This document shows, piece after piece, positions 26,925 through 35,082 of a stretch of 60,053 nucleotides of DNA. Both the position numbers and the translations under genes were made by a program. Each line of letters starts with the position of its first letter. Positions within the stretch are counted from its first letter, which is position 1. The stretch lies in contig JANXTO010000085.1 of assembly GCA_025352365.1 (NCBI GenBank), positions 1 to 60,053 of the forward strand, written 5' to 3'. The stretch is from Undibacterium sp. (GTDB lineage Bacteria; Pseudomonadota; Gammaproteobacteria; Burkholderiales; Burkholderiaceae_D). The notes below the pieces were generated by a model. That model had not been told where the DNA came from. It made no database searches and saw nothing but the letters and a program-made list of their open reading frames with translations.

Positions 26925-28706
26925 ATGACTAAGTCGCCACATCAATCCTTAAACATGCAGCAAATTTTTACCTGGTTGATGGCAGACGGCATTATCCTAA
27001 AGGAAAATGCCAAAGCAGAGTTTAATAGCGCGCAAGCAATTCTTAGAAATGGCCCGGCGGCGATGCATACGCTGACGGCAGTAGCACAAGTCAAGCTGCA
27101 TTCGGTAAAAAAACCGAATCAACAATTGACCTTGGATTGGCTGACCGAGTGGACAGCCAACAAGGTCAAGCTACCTTTTTACCGGATTGATCCATTAAAA
27201 ATTGACTTCACCAAAGTATCGGATGTGATGTCGTCCAACTACGCGACTCGCTTCAATATTTTGCCCGTAGAGTCCACTCAAGACAGCGTCACAATTGCGA
27301 CTACAGATCCTTTTAATACCGAGTGGCAGGCAGAAATTGCTAAGATCACGCGTAAAGAAATCCGTTTAGTACTAGCAAACCCGCTCGATATTTCTCAGTA
27401 TATTGCGCAGTTTTTTTCACTAGCGAAATCGATTAAAGATGCTAAAAAAGCCAGCAAAAATGACCTCTCTCTCAGAAGTAATTTTGAACAACTAGTTGAG
27501 TTAGGTAAGGCCAATAAGCAAGTCGACGCTAACGATCAGCACATCATCAATATTGTTGACTGGCTATGGCAATTTGCATTTGATCAACGTGCTTCCGATA
27601 TTCATCTCGAACCCAAGCGTGAAATGGCCTTAATCCGTTTTCGGATTGATGGTGTATTGCATCAGGTCTACCAAGTCCCTGCAGCGGTCATGATTGCGAT
27701 GACTGCGAGGATCAAATTGCTGGGACGTATGGATGTGATTGAAAAACGCCGACCACAGGATGGTCGTATTAAAACCCGTACCGCTGATGGACAAGAGGTC
27801 GAACTCCGTTTATCCACATTACCAACTGCATTTGGTGAGAAAGTGGTGATGCGTATTTTTGATCCGGAAGTCGTGGTCAAGACCTTGCCAGAACTGGGTT
27901 TTCCGCCACTGGACGCCGGTCGCTGGGATCAGCTTACGAGTAAACCGCATGGAATTATTCTAGTCACTGGCCCAACCGGCTCTGGCAAAACCACGACACT
28001 CTATACCACCTTAAAAGCCCTCGCTACATCGGATGTGAATGTCTGTACAGTAGAAGATCCGATCGAAATGGTAGAGCCTTCTTTTAACCAAATGCAGATA
28101 CAACCATCGATTGACCTGAACTTTGCCGATGGCGTGCGCGCTCTGATGCGGCAAGATCCTGACATCATCATGGTGGGTGAGATCCGTGATTTACAAACGG
28201 CTGAAATGGCAATCCAGGCAGCATTGACCGGACATCTGGTGCTATCAACCTTACATACCAATGACGCTCCGTCCGCCATTATGCGGCTGCTGGAATTAGG
28301 CGTTCCCTATTATCTACTGGAGGCGACCATCATCGGGATTCTGGCGCAACGATTGGTGCGGACGCTATGCTCGCATTGCAAATCGGATGATGGTGAAATA
28401 GCTGATGCTGTATGGAAAAGTCTGACCGAAGAATGGAACATGCCAAAACCGACAACAATTTATCGACCAGTAGGATGCCCTGAGTGTCGCTTGACAGGCT
28501 ATAAAGGTCGGACCGGCTTATATGAGTTATTGACTGTAACGCTGCAATTCAGCAAACTCATAAAAGAAGAGTCAGATATCCATGCACTGAGAAAGCAGAG
28601 CATTGCAGATCAGATGAAACCTCTGCGTATCGCAGGTGCCTATAAGATTATCGAGGGACTCACCACTGCAGATGAGGTATTAAAAGTAACGTCGTCATTA
28701 ATTTAA
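26925..28706 (+). CDS. GspE/PilB/PulE-type secretion ATPase
   Basis: 593 residues from the ATG at 26925, the best start because GAG precedes it; a longer frame from 26862 overlaps the upstream gene. An N-terminal MshEN-like domain (about 85-180, FNILPVESTQDSVTIATTDP) is followed by the ATPase core. Walker A is GPTGSGKTTT at 349-358, with Asp-box VCTVEDPIEM, Walker B DIIMVGEIRD and His-box LSTLHTND. A zinc tetracysteine motif (CSHC...CPEC) follows. The family hexamer powers type IV pilus or type II secretion assembly. No other pilus or secretion gene is in the window, so the partner machine is unknown. Confidence 0.93.
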   Translation: MTKSPHQSLNMQQIFTWLMADGIILKENAKAEFNSAQAILRNGPAAMHTLTAVAQVKLHSVKKPNQQLTLDWLTEWTANKVKLPFYRIDPLKIDFTKVSDVMSSNYATRFNILPVESTQDSVTIATTDPFNTEWQAEIAKITRKEIRLVLANPLDISQYIAQFFSLAKSIKDAKKASKNDLSLRSNFEQLVELGKANKQVDANDQHIINIVDWLWQFAFDQRASDIHLEPKREMALIRFRIDGVLHQVYQVPAAVMIAMTARIKLLGRMDVIEKRRPQDGRIKTRTADGQEVELRLSTLPTAFGEKVVMRIFDPEVVVKTLPELGFPPLDAGRWDQLTSKPHGIILVTGPTGSGKTTTLYTTLKALATSDVNVCTVEDPIEMVEPSFNQMQIQPSIDLNFADGVRALMRQDPDIIMVGEIRDLQTAEMAIQAALTGHLVLSTLHTNDAPSAIMRLLELGVPYYLLEATIIGILAQRLVRTLCSHCKSDDGEIADAVWKSLTEEWNMPKPTTIYRPVGCPECRLTGYKGRTGLYELLTVTLQFSKLIKEESDIHALRKQSIADQMKPLRIAGAYKIIEGLTTADEVLKVTSSLI

Positions 28707-28712
28707 ATAGTG

Positions 28713-28778
28713 AACTGACGCAAAACCATCCTAGCTGAGTTGCAAGGCCTATCCGGAACAATCTTGCGTCAGTTTTAA
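28713..28778 (+). terminator. Terminator-like long hairpin after the secretion ATPase gene
   Basis: AACTGACGCAA (28713-28723) and TTGCGTCAGTT (28764-28774) are perfect complements around a 40-base loop, followed by TTAATAA. It lies 6 bp after the stop codon. Confidence 0.5.
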
Positions 28779-28839
28779 TAATGCTTAGCGAATATAATTA
28801 TCAAACAAATTATTCATTAACTCAGCAATAGAGCCATAC

Positions 28840-28923
28840 ATACTCCATGTAGGTATATTTTGATCGTCAATATACTTACTGATCAGTGCGGCATATTTAT
28901 AAAAAATAATGGGGAGTATATTT
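28840..28923. repeat. Dispersed palindromic element, copy C (degenerate)
   Basis: Ends ATACTCC...GGGGAGTATAT with AGGTATATT and TATTTATAAAAAATAATGGG as in copies D and F. The inner palindrome has drifted to TGATCGTCA...TGATCAGTG. It lies in the 374-bp gap (28707-29080) before the MASE1 kinase; the rest of that gap shows nothing else. Confidence 0.6.
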
Positions 28924-29080
28924 ATTCTCTACAGGATGTATGGTAAAAATATCGCACTGGATCCTTGAAGTTTTGAGTATTTCTCAGCTCCGGATCGCGG
29001 AAAATACTGGTAACAAATACGCTAAACGAATAACCAAAATAAATAGAAGTTCATAGCAATATCATCGCCAAGGAATCCCA

Positions 29081-31831
29081 ATGCAGGTTGCTGTAAAGCG
29101 CATGTCTGACGGTCTAAGATCCAGCTTATTGCTCCAAGTTTTATGTTTGACTTTGGTGTATGCCATATTGGGACGCTTGTCTCTGCTTCTGGTGATTCCT
29201 CCTGGTTATGCCGTTGCGATCTACCCACCAGCAGGTATTGCGCTCGGTGTAATTCTGACCAGAGGGTATCGTCTACTACCTGGCGTGGCGCTGGGTTCAC
29301 TGATTGTGAACTTGCTCATTGCTTGGGAACCAGCTCACCGGATTACAAGCAACAACTTGCTGCTCGCCATAGTACTAGCCAGCGGCGCTTGTATGCAGGC
29401 GTTCCTCAGTAGCTATCTGGTTCAAAAACAATTAAATAAGCAATTACAGAAACATACAAAGGAACCAATACAGTTCAGCAATGAACTTGCATTAGATACC
29501 GATCGGGATATTTTTACCTTTTTTATCATGGGTGCTGTTTTAGGTTGCCTGGTTAGCGCTAGTTGGGGTGTAATCGCTCTCTATGGGTTTGGGATCATCT
29601 CCTTAGCCGATATCAGCAGTCATTGGCTGACATGGTGGATAGGCGATACATTGGGCGTTTTGATTACCACGCCACTCGTCCTGATTTTGTTTGCCAGACC
29701 AAGAGATATATGGCACTTCCGCCGTTACAGCGTCATGCTACCTCTGTTCATTTGTCTGATTACCGTTGTTATTGCATTCGTCTTTATCCGTAACAGAGAA
29801 TACCAAAAACAGCGACTTGAGTTCCGTTTGGAAGCAGAGAGAATTAGCCAGAAACTACAAAATAACCTTAATGCGCATGCAGATGCGGTCAAAGATTTAG
29901 AACGCCTGTATTCAGCATCAGAAAAAGTATCCCGCACTGAATTCCATATTTTTACTGAACATCCGCTCACCACACTAAAAGAAATTACTGATCTGCTTTG
30001 GGTGCCTAGAGTACTACGTGCAGATAAAACGAAGTTTGAAGAATCCGTATTACGTGAAGGCTTTATCAGCTTCCAAATTACTGAAAAAAATAGTAACGGA
30101 AAAACTGTCCCCGCAAAAGACCGTGAGGATTACTTCCCCATCACCTACATAGAGCCATTTGAAAACGGTAAAAGAGTATTTGGTTTTGACATGGGCAGCA
30201 CCGCCATCAGGCGCAATGCGATAGAAGAGGCGCGAGATAGCGGCAAACTTGCCGTCACCGATCCCTTGGTACTTCTGTCGGGGGATGACAAGTATTTTTC
30301 CGTCTTGTTATACGCACCTATTTATGCACGGGGCAAGTCCGTGACCAATATACAAGAAAGGCGTGACGCATTTCGGGGTACCGCAGTCAGCGTTGTAAGA
30401 ATAAAAAATCTGGTCGGTGATTTATTGAATGAAGAAAAAAAAGCTAATCTCTTACTTGAATTTTATGACCTGTCTTACCCTGGAAGTAATGGTGTTTTTT
30501 ATGACTCAATCAAAGTCATCGACGCCGCTCATGTTTTCCAATCCACGATTGATTTTGGTAGTCGACAATATGCGTTTCTGGCGCAACCATCAGCGACCTA
30601 TTGGGCGGCTCATACATCATGGATCACCTGGTTCACCAAATTTGGCAGCCTACTGTTTTCCGCCCTATTAGCTGTTTATGTACTGGTAGCGACCGCACAT
30701 ACTTTTAATGTAGAAAAATTAGTCGCGCAACGCACCAGTCAATTGCATGAAAGTGAAGCCCGCTTGCGTGCCATCTTAGCCAATGCCGCAGAGGGAATTA
30801 TCACAACAGATGTGCACGGACTAATCACATCCGCCAATCAATCCGCAGAGATATTGCTCGATTATTCAACAGGTGCATTATTTGGACGTAATATTCTGGA
30901 GCTTTTCCCAGAAGTAGAATCAGCCACTTTTTTAGCAGCCTATCTGAATGACCATATAGAATCTGACATGATAGGTGACAACACCATCAGCACCGCCACA
31001 GCGGCACGTAAAGAAGTGGTCGCTAAAAAAAGAACTCATGAAGAAATTCCGCTAGAACTAGCGATGGCTAAAGTCGCGTTAGGAACACAAAATTTAGTAG
31101 TTTTAATTTTGCATGATTTATCTGAACGAAAACGCATAGAAAAACTTAAAAGCGAATTTGTCTCCTCTGTATCGCACGAGTTACGTACACCACTCACGTC
31201 CATCCGCGGTGCACTTGGCTTGTTGGCGGGTGGTGTTGGCGGAGGATTGTCAGATCAGGCAAAAACTTTAGTCACAATGGCAAACAATAATGCCTCTCGC
31301 CTGACCTTGTTGATTAATGATTTATTGGATTTTGAAAAATTGGAATACGGCGGTATCCAATTCAATATAGAAAAAATTATCTTGCGTGACCTGGTCAAAC
31401 AAAGCATTGAAGCGAACCAAGGATATGCTCAAAACTTCTCCATCAAAATGCAGTTTTTCTACGAAGCCTCACCAGCGTCGATGGTCAGTGTTGATACCCA
31501 GAGATTAATGCAAGTATTGTCCAATTTACTTTCAAACGCGATCAAATTTTCTCAACAAAATGGCGTAGTAGAAATTCATATTCGTCAGATTGCAGATCGG
31601 GTCAGACTAGAAGTTGTTGACTTTGGGATTGGAATTTCTGTGGACTTCCAAAAAAACATTTTCCAAAAATTTAGTCAGGAAGACGCTAAAGCAACCCGTA
31701 AATATGCGGGCACTGGCTTGGGACTGAGCTTGTCTAAGTCAATGATAGAAAAGATGTCTGGCAAAATTGGCTTCTATAGTGTGGAAGGTCATGGCTCCAC
31801 TTTTTACATTGAATTACCGTTGGCGTCGTAG
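29081..31831 (+). CDS. MASE1-CHASE-PAS sensor histidine kinase
   Basis: 916-residue membrane kinase. A MASE1-like multi-helix region (about 15-240; RLSLLLVIPPGYAVAIYPPA at its start) is followed by an extracytoplasmic CHASE-like region (about 255-500), a further membrane helix near 525-545, a PAS domain (about 560-680), a HisKA domain with His699 in SVSHELRTPLTSIRG, and a HATPase domain (NLLSNAIKFS, DFGIGIS, GTGLGLSLSKSMIE). AAGGA precedes the ATG. No receiver domain or adjacent response regulator exists, so its partner is elsewhere. Candidate ligands cannot be named. Confidence 0.92.
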   Translation: MQVAVKRMSDGLRSSLLLQVLCLTLVYAILGRLSLLLVIPPGYAVAIYPPAGIALGVILTRGYRLLPGVALGSLIVNLLIAWEPAHRITSNNLLLAIVLASGACMQAFLSSYLVQKQLNKQLQKHTKEPIQFSNELALDTDRDIFTFFIMGAVLGCLVSASWGVIALYGFGIISLADISSHWLTWWIGDTLGVLITTPLVLILFARPRDIWHFRRYSVMLPLFICLITVVIAFVFIRNREYQKQRLEFRLEAERISQKLQNNLNAHADAVKDLERLYSASEKVSRTEFHIFTEHPLTTLKEITDLLWVPRVLRADKTKFEESVLREGFISFQITEKNSNGKTVPAKDREDYFPITYIEPFENGKRVFGFDMGSTAIRRNAIEEARDSGKLAVTDPLVLLSGDDKYFSVLLYAPIYARGKSVTNIQERRDAFRGTAVSVVRIKNLVGDLLNEEKKANLLLEFYDLSYPGSNGVFYDSIKVIDAAHVFQSTIDFGSRQYAFLAQPSATYWAAHTSWITWFTKFGSLLFSALLAVYVLVATAHTFNVEKLVAQRTSQLHESEARLRAILANAAEGIITTDVHGLITSANQSAEILLDYSTGALFGRNILELFPEVESATFLAAYLNDHIESDMIGDNTISTATAARKEVVAKKRTHEEIPLELAMAKVALGTQNLVVLILHDLSERKRIEKLKSEFVSSVSHELRTPLTSIRGALGLLAGGVGGGLSDQAKTLVTMANNNASRLTLLINDLLDFEKLEYGGIQFNIEKIILRDLVKQSIEANQGYAQNFSIKMQFFYEASPASMVSVDTQRLMQVLSNLLSNAIKFSQQNGVVEIHIRQIADRVRLEVVDFGIGISVDFQKNIFQKFSQEDAKATRKYAGTGLGLSLSKSMIEKMSGKIGFYSVEGHGSTFYIELPLAS

Positions 31832-32020
31832 TGCCTTTGAATGCACTATTCTCTGCATCAGACTATCCGGTTAAAGATAATTTTTTCGCAGCTCTTACGT
31901 GAAGTATTCGCTTCAAAATTACTCTTTTCTACATCTCCTTCAATACCCATTTCAAGCACCTACTCCAGAAATTTGCTAAGCCGCTCGACTTTATATTGTG
32001 GTCAAAATATGGTTACAGTA

Positions 32021-32054
32021 ATGTCATCGCGCTGTCATAGCAGCACTTTATATT
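32021..32054 (+). promoter_or_regulatory. PHO box with matching -10: candidate PhoB-dependent promoter of the RNase T2 gene
   Basis: ATGTCAT (32021-32027), a 4-base spacer and CTGTCAT (32032-32038) match the PhoB direct-repeat box in both unit and spacing. TATATT follows at 32049-32054, 10 bases after the box, the distance expected when PhoB replaces a -35 element. It lies about 120 bp before a secreted nuclease gene, a classic phosphate-scavenging target. The rest of the 341-bp gap (31832-32172) holds a hairpin at 32104-32134 and no gene. Confidence 0.7.
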
Positions 32055-32103
32055 TGTTGCCTTCGCAGTATTTTTTGTCAATACTGTGATATTTTTGTTA
32101 GCG

Positions 32104-32134
32104 CTTATTCTTGAGCTCATTTCTTAAGAATAAG
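32104..32134 (+). other. Leader hairpin upstream of the RNase T2 gene
   Basis: CTTATTCTTGAG and CTTAAGAATAAG pair at 11 of 12 positions around CTCATTT. It lies inside the predicted leader of the PhoB-type promoter, so it could affect mRNA stability or be an old terminator. Confidence 0.45.
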
Positions 32135-32172
32135 TTTCCCCTCACCCCTAACATTCGTTTTAGGAGAATCAC

Positions 32173-32910
32173 ATGTTGAAGCTTTTCATTAAAACTGTAG
32201 TGAGCTTGATTGCTGTCGTTGCCGTCAATACAGCGGCGCAAGCGCAGACGTATGACTATTTTTTGTTGGCAGCACAGTGGGAACCAGGATTTTGTGCAAC
32301 CAGTAGCGGCAATTCTGAATGTACCAATTTAAAAGGCAGCTATGCGGCAAGTAACTTCTCTCTGCACGGTTTATGGCCTAATGACTACACCGGAACGCAA
32401 CCGTTTTATTGTGGAGTATCGCAGAAAGAAATTAACTTAGATAAGTCCAGTACATGGTGCCAAATGGATGCTTATGGCGTCACCGCAGCAGGCTTTAAAA
32501 AACTGACGCCGTATATGCCGGGCGTTGCAGAGTGTCTGGATAAGCATGAGTATTACAAACATGGATCTTGCTCTGGCATGGCGACACCAGACGCATTTTG
32601 GGGTGCGGCAGAGCAATTAGTACAAGGTTTAAACAGCACAAGCTTTAACAGTTTTATACAAACGCATTTGGGTCAATATGTCACTCGTGCACAAATGCTA
32701 ACCGCGTTTGATAATGCCTTCGGCAGTAACACACACACGGCAGTGTCACTGAAGTGCGTCACAAGTGGCGGTAAAAATTATTTTACTGAAGCGTGGATTT
32801 CGATCAATAAAGACCAGTTGGCACAATTCCCTAGCGGCTCGTCTTTAGTCCTGGATGGTAATGTTGCCAGCACTTGTCCTAAATCGAATATCTATATTGT
32901 GAAGCCATAA
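32173..32910 (+). CDS. Secreted ribonuclease T2 family enzyme (RNase I-like)
   Basis: 245-residue exported endoribonuclease that cleaves RNA with little base preference through 2',3'-cyclic phosphates. The signal peptide ends at AAQAQ (about residue 25). Conserved active-site segments are intact: FSLHGLWP (His65) and KHEYYKHGSC (Glu126, His130). Several cysteines (41, 50, 80, 96, 121, 133) allow disulfides, as expected outside the cytoplasm. AGGAGAATCAC precedes the ATG. A PHO box upstream suggests use in phosphate scavenging from RNA. Two hairpins follow the stop codon. Confidence 0.95.
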   Translation: MLKLFIKTVVSLIAVVAVNTAAQAQTYDYFLLAAQWEPGFCATSSGNSECTNLKGSYAASNFSLHGLWPNDYTGTQPFYCGVSQKEINLDKSSTWCQMDAYGVTAAGFKKLTPYMPGVAECLDKHEYYKHGSCSGMATPDAFWGAAEQLVQGLNSTSFNSFIQTHLGQYVTRAQMLTAFDNAFGSNTHTAVSLKCVTSGGKNYFTEAWISINKDQLAQFPSGSSLVLDGNVASTCPKSNIYIVKP

Positions 32911-32917
32911 TTTATTT

Positions 32918-32939
32918 TGTCGTAATTAGAATTACGACA
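32918..32939 (+). terminator. Hairpin directly after the RNase T2 gene
   Basis: TGTCGTAATT and AATTACGACA are perfect 10-base arms around AG, 8 bp after the stop codon. AT-rich DNA follows without a long T-run; the stronger terminator is at 33001. Confidence 0.5.
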
Positions 32940-33000
32940 TAGTTTTATGTTGGAATGAGGCAGATGCTCCGGTTCATTCCAAACACGTTCTTATAAATGA

Positions 33001-33038
33001 ATATGTCCCGCTCTGTTTAAAGCGGGACATATTTTTTT
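33001..33038. terminator. Intrinsic terminator between convergent genes
   Basis: ATATGTCCCGCT (33001-33012) and AGCGGGACATAT (33021-33032) form a perfect 12-bp stem followed by a T-run. It sits between the RNase T2 gene and the convergent heptad-repeat gene. Confidence 0.85.
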
Positions 33039-33070
33039 AGAACATTGACCGTCACACCACAGCATGCAGC

Positions 33071-33673
33071 TTAGTTTTGATTCAGCGCATTCTCATCATG
33101 TTTACGCTCAGACTTATCACGGTTCAATGTTTTTCCATCATATTTCACAGCTTGCTGATCACGTGCAACACCAGCGGTATTGCCGGCAGCTTGATCCGCC
33201 ACTAAATCCTTACGATCACGATTTAAATCATGGCGATCATGTACGACGGCAGTTTGATCACGGTTGATATCTTTCTCTGCATGGCCAGCCTGGCGTGCCG
33301 AGCTATAGACACCGTTAGCAGCGTCTTGTTTGTCTTTTGACAGATTACTGCGGTCGGCATTCAGATGCGCTTTTTCGCGACCGACTTGTCTGCTGTCTAA
33401 TTTCAATGCAGTTTGATCACGTTGGATTGCCGCTTGATTACCATTGGCTTCCGCTACATTAAGATCTTTTTTGTCGCGGGCAACATCATGGCGATCATGC
33501 GTTAAATCAGTCTTGTCGCGATGTACATCAGCGCGATCATGATGTTCGGCTTTTTTATCGCGCTGTACGTTGGTTGCAGTATCGGCAAAACTTGGGCTGC
33601 TATATAAACCAAGCATTCCAACAGTGAGGATTGCGGTAAATAGTGTGGATGTAGCAAGGCGATTTTTTTTCAT
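33071..33673 (-). CDS. Exported highly charged heptad-repeat protein of unknown function
   Basis: 200 residues: signal peptide to about residue 30 (SSPSFA-DTATN), then almost entirely Asp/Arg/His/Lys/Asn with a 7-residue period, D-x-x-x-[LV]-x-x. Examples are DKTDLTH, DRHDVAR, DKKDLNV, DRHDLNR and DRKDLVA. Three or four such heptads form each block, and blocks are separated by Ala/Gly/Asn-rich linkers. The pattern predicts long, hydrophilic single helices or a weak coiled coil in the periplasm. There is no cysteine, no catalytic motif and no membrane span after the signal. I do not recognise the family. It stands alone, convergent with the RNase T2 gene. Confidence 0.85.
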   Translation of the reverse strand: MKKNRLATSTLFTAILTVGMLGLYSSPSFADTATNVQRDKKAEHHDRADVHRDKTDLTHDRHDVARDKKDLNVAEANGNQAAIQRDQTALKLDSRQVGREKAHLNADRSNLSKDKQDAANGVYSSARQAGHAEKDINRDQTAVVHDRHDLNRDRKDLVADQAAGNTAGVARDQQAVKYDGKTLNRDKSERKHDENALNQN

Positions 33674-33889
33674 GATTTTTCTCTTTTCATGTTGAGGGGG
33701 TAGTGCTCATAAAAACGCGGGCTGGCATGGGATCGTTGACCCGATCCGGTTTAAACACTGTAAGAAGTGCAACAAACTGAAACAAGAAATGCGTATGTTC
33801 AAGTTGCGTAGATTGCTTAGCAAAGGTTCACAATCGCAAAAGAATAAAGTACAGTCAGCGTTCGATCGCTGTTCATCAAGAAGAAACGT

Positions 33890-34615
33890 ATGAGCCTGAA
33901 ATCAACTGAACTGCTGCGCCCGATAAAAGTAACGGTAAAGCGCGGTGCTATACCAACTGACGAAAAAATCTATAACTCTGTACTAAAAGCCGTCATGAGT
34001 CAGCGCTTGCCGCCGGGTACAAAGATGACTGAAACCAGTCTTTGTGAACTTTTTTCTGTCAGCAGAACGGTGGTAAGGAAAGCGCTACAACGACTAGCGC
34101 ATGACCATATTCTTGAGATGCGCCCCAACCGGGGCGCCATCGTGGCGCAGCCAACTCATCAAGAAACTCGCGACATCTTCGCCGCTCGCAGAGCAATAGA
34201 GGCAGCGATTGTGCCCCTGGCGATTACCCGTGCGACGCCTTTGCAAATAGCCAGATTAAGACAATTAATTATCGACGAACATCATGCTTATCACACACAA
34301 GACTACCCAAAGTGGATACGTCTTGGAGGCGATTTTCACGTCTTGCTAGCGGAAGTCGCCGGTAACACCGTGCTAATCCGTTTTTTGCAAGAACTGGTTT
34401 CTCGCTGTTCGCTAATTATTGCCCTATACCAATCGCCAGAGACGAATACCTGCCCTAACGATGAGCATAGTCGTTTGATTGATGCGATTGCCGCAGGTGA
34501 TGTGATACTGGCCTGCCAGTTAATGGATCAGCATTTGTTAGATATAGAGAATGCTCTACAACTCAAAGATGAGGAGCCAGAAATTAATTTAGCCGAAATA
34601 TTGGAAATCAGCTGA
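33890..34615 (+). CDS. GntR-family (FadR subgroup, FCD domain) transcriptional regulator
   Basis: 241 residues. The winged helix at about 22-85 has LPPGTKMTETSLCELFSVSR and RKALQRLAHDHILEMRPNRG. The all-helical FCD ligand domain at about 95-225 carries a metal/ligand histidine pattern (GGDFHVLLAEVAGN; DEHSRLIDAIAAGD; MDQHLLDIENA). FCD regulators sense organic acids or purine-related compounds. Two TTGTATACA[AT] sites, the type bound by this subgroup, lie between it and the following TonB receptor gene on the same strand, so the receptor is the likely target. Confidence 0.92.
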   Translation: MSLKSTELLRPIKVTVKRGAIPTDEKIYNSVLKAVMSQRLPPGTKMTETSLCELFSVSRTVVRKALQRLAHDHILEMRPNRGAIVAQPTHQETRDIFAARRAIEAAIVPLAITRATPLQIARLRQLIIDEHHAYHTQDYPKWIRLGGDFHVLLAEVAGNTVLIRFLQELVSRCSLIIALYQSPETNTCPNDEHSRLIDAIAAGDVILACQLMDQHLLDIENALQLKDEEPEINLAEILEIS

Positions 34616-34729
34616 TGGTTCGCTAAATTATCACTTAAAAATTGAAACCGCTTAGATCACTTTGTGTTGTGTCTTATATTTATTTAGTCCCGATCGAACA
34701 CTTATCTGCTTCCAGGGAGATCTTTGAAT

Positions 34730-34743
34730 AATTGTATACAATT
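34730..34743. promoter_or_regulatory. Candidate GntR (FadR-type) operator 1
   Basis: AATTGTATACAATT is a perfect 14-bp palindrome matching the TTGTATACAA type bound by FadR/VanR-subgroup GntR proteins. It lies 115 bp downstream of such a regulator gene. Confidence 0.6.
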
Positions 34744-34936
34744 GTTTTTTCCACAAAATCATTCTTCTTCAAGAATATTTTCTCTTTGCACCAAAATCAA
34801 ACAATAAGTAAGCCTTACTTGGTCTAAATTGATGCGGACTCTAATTATCTGGCTTCCTTAATCGATAAAATTTTAGATTTGAGTGAAGAAAATTTAGCAA
34901 GCCAAATATAGTTTGGCGAATAAAAATACAACTACC

Positions 34937-34946
34937 TTGTATACAT
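34937..34946. promoter_or_regulatory. Candidate GntR (FadR-type) operator 2
   Basis: TTGTATACAT differs from operator 1 by one base. It is centred 205 bp from operator 1 and 34 bp upstream of the candidate -24 element of the TonB receptor gene. Confidence 0.55.
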
Positions 34947-34979
34947 TTTTTAGTTTTCATTTATTTTCCTCCCCAATTC

Positions 34980-34995
34980 TGGCATGCTATTTGCC
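34980..34995 (+). promoter_or_regulatory. Candidate sigma-54 promoter of the TonB-dependent receptor gene
   Basis: TGGCATGCTATTTGCC matches TGGCACG-N4-TTGC at all but one core base, with the obligatory GG-N10-GC spacing. The predicted start is near 35006, giving a leader of about 77 bases. In the 467-bp gap (34616-35082) it is accompanied by two GntR-type palindromes; no other features were seen. Confidence 0.55.
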
Positions 34996-35082
34996 TATAT
35001 AAAATTAACTTGTGGTTGCACAATAAAAAGCGCAAAACGAGTAAAAAAGTTTTTTTACTTATAAAAAAGTGAGGGTTGGGAA

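Noticed and set aside
31841-32089. 82-codon open frame after the MASE1 kinase
   Set aside because: It overlaps the PHO box and -10 element and has Ser/Leu-rich random composition; the region is promoter DNA.
33730-33747. GGATCG...CGATCC palindrome upstream of the heptad-repeat gene
   Set aside because: Short 6-bp arms and no nearby regulator link; likely chance.
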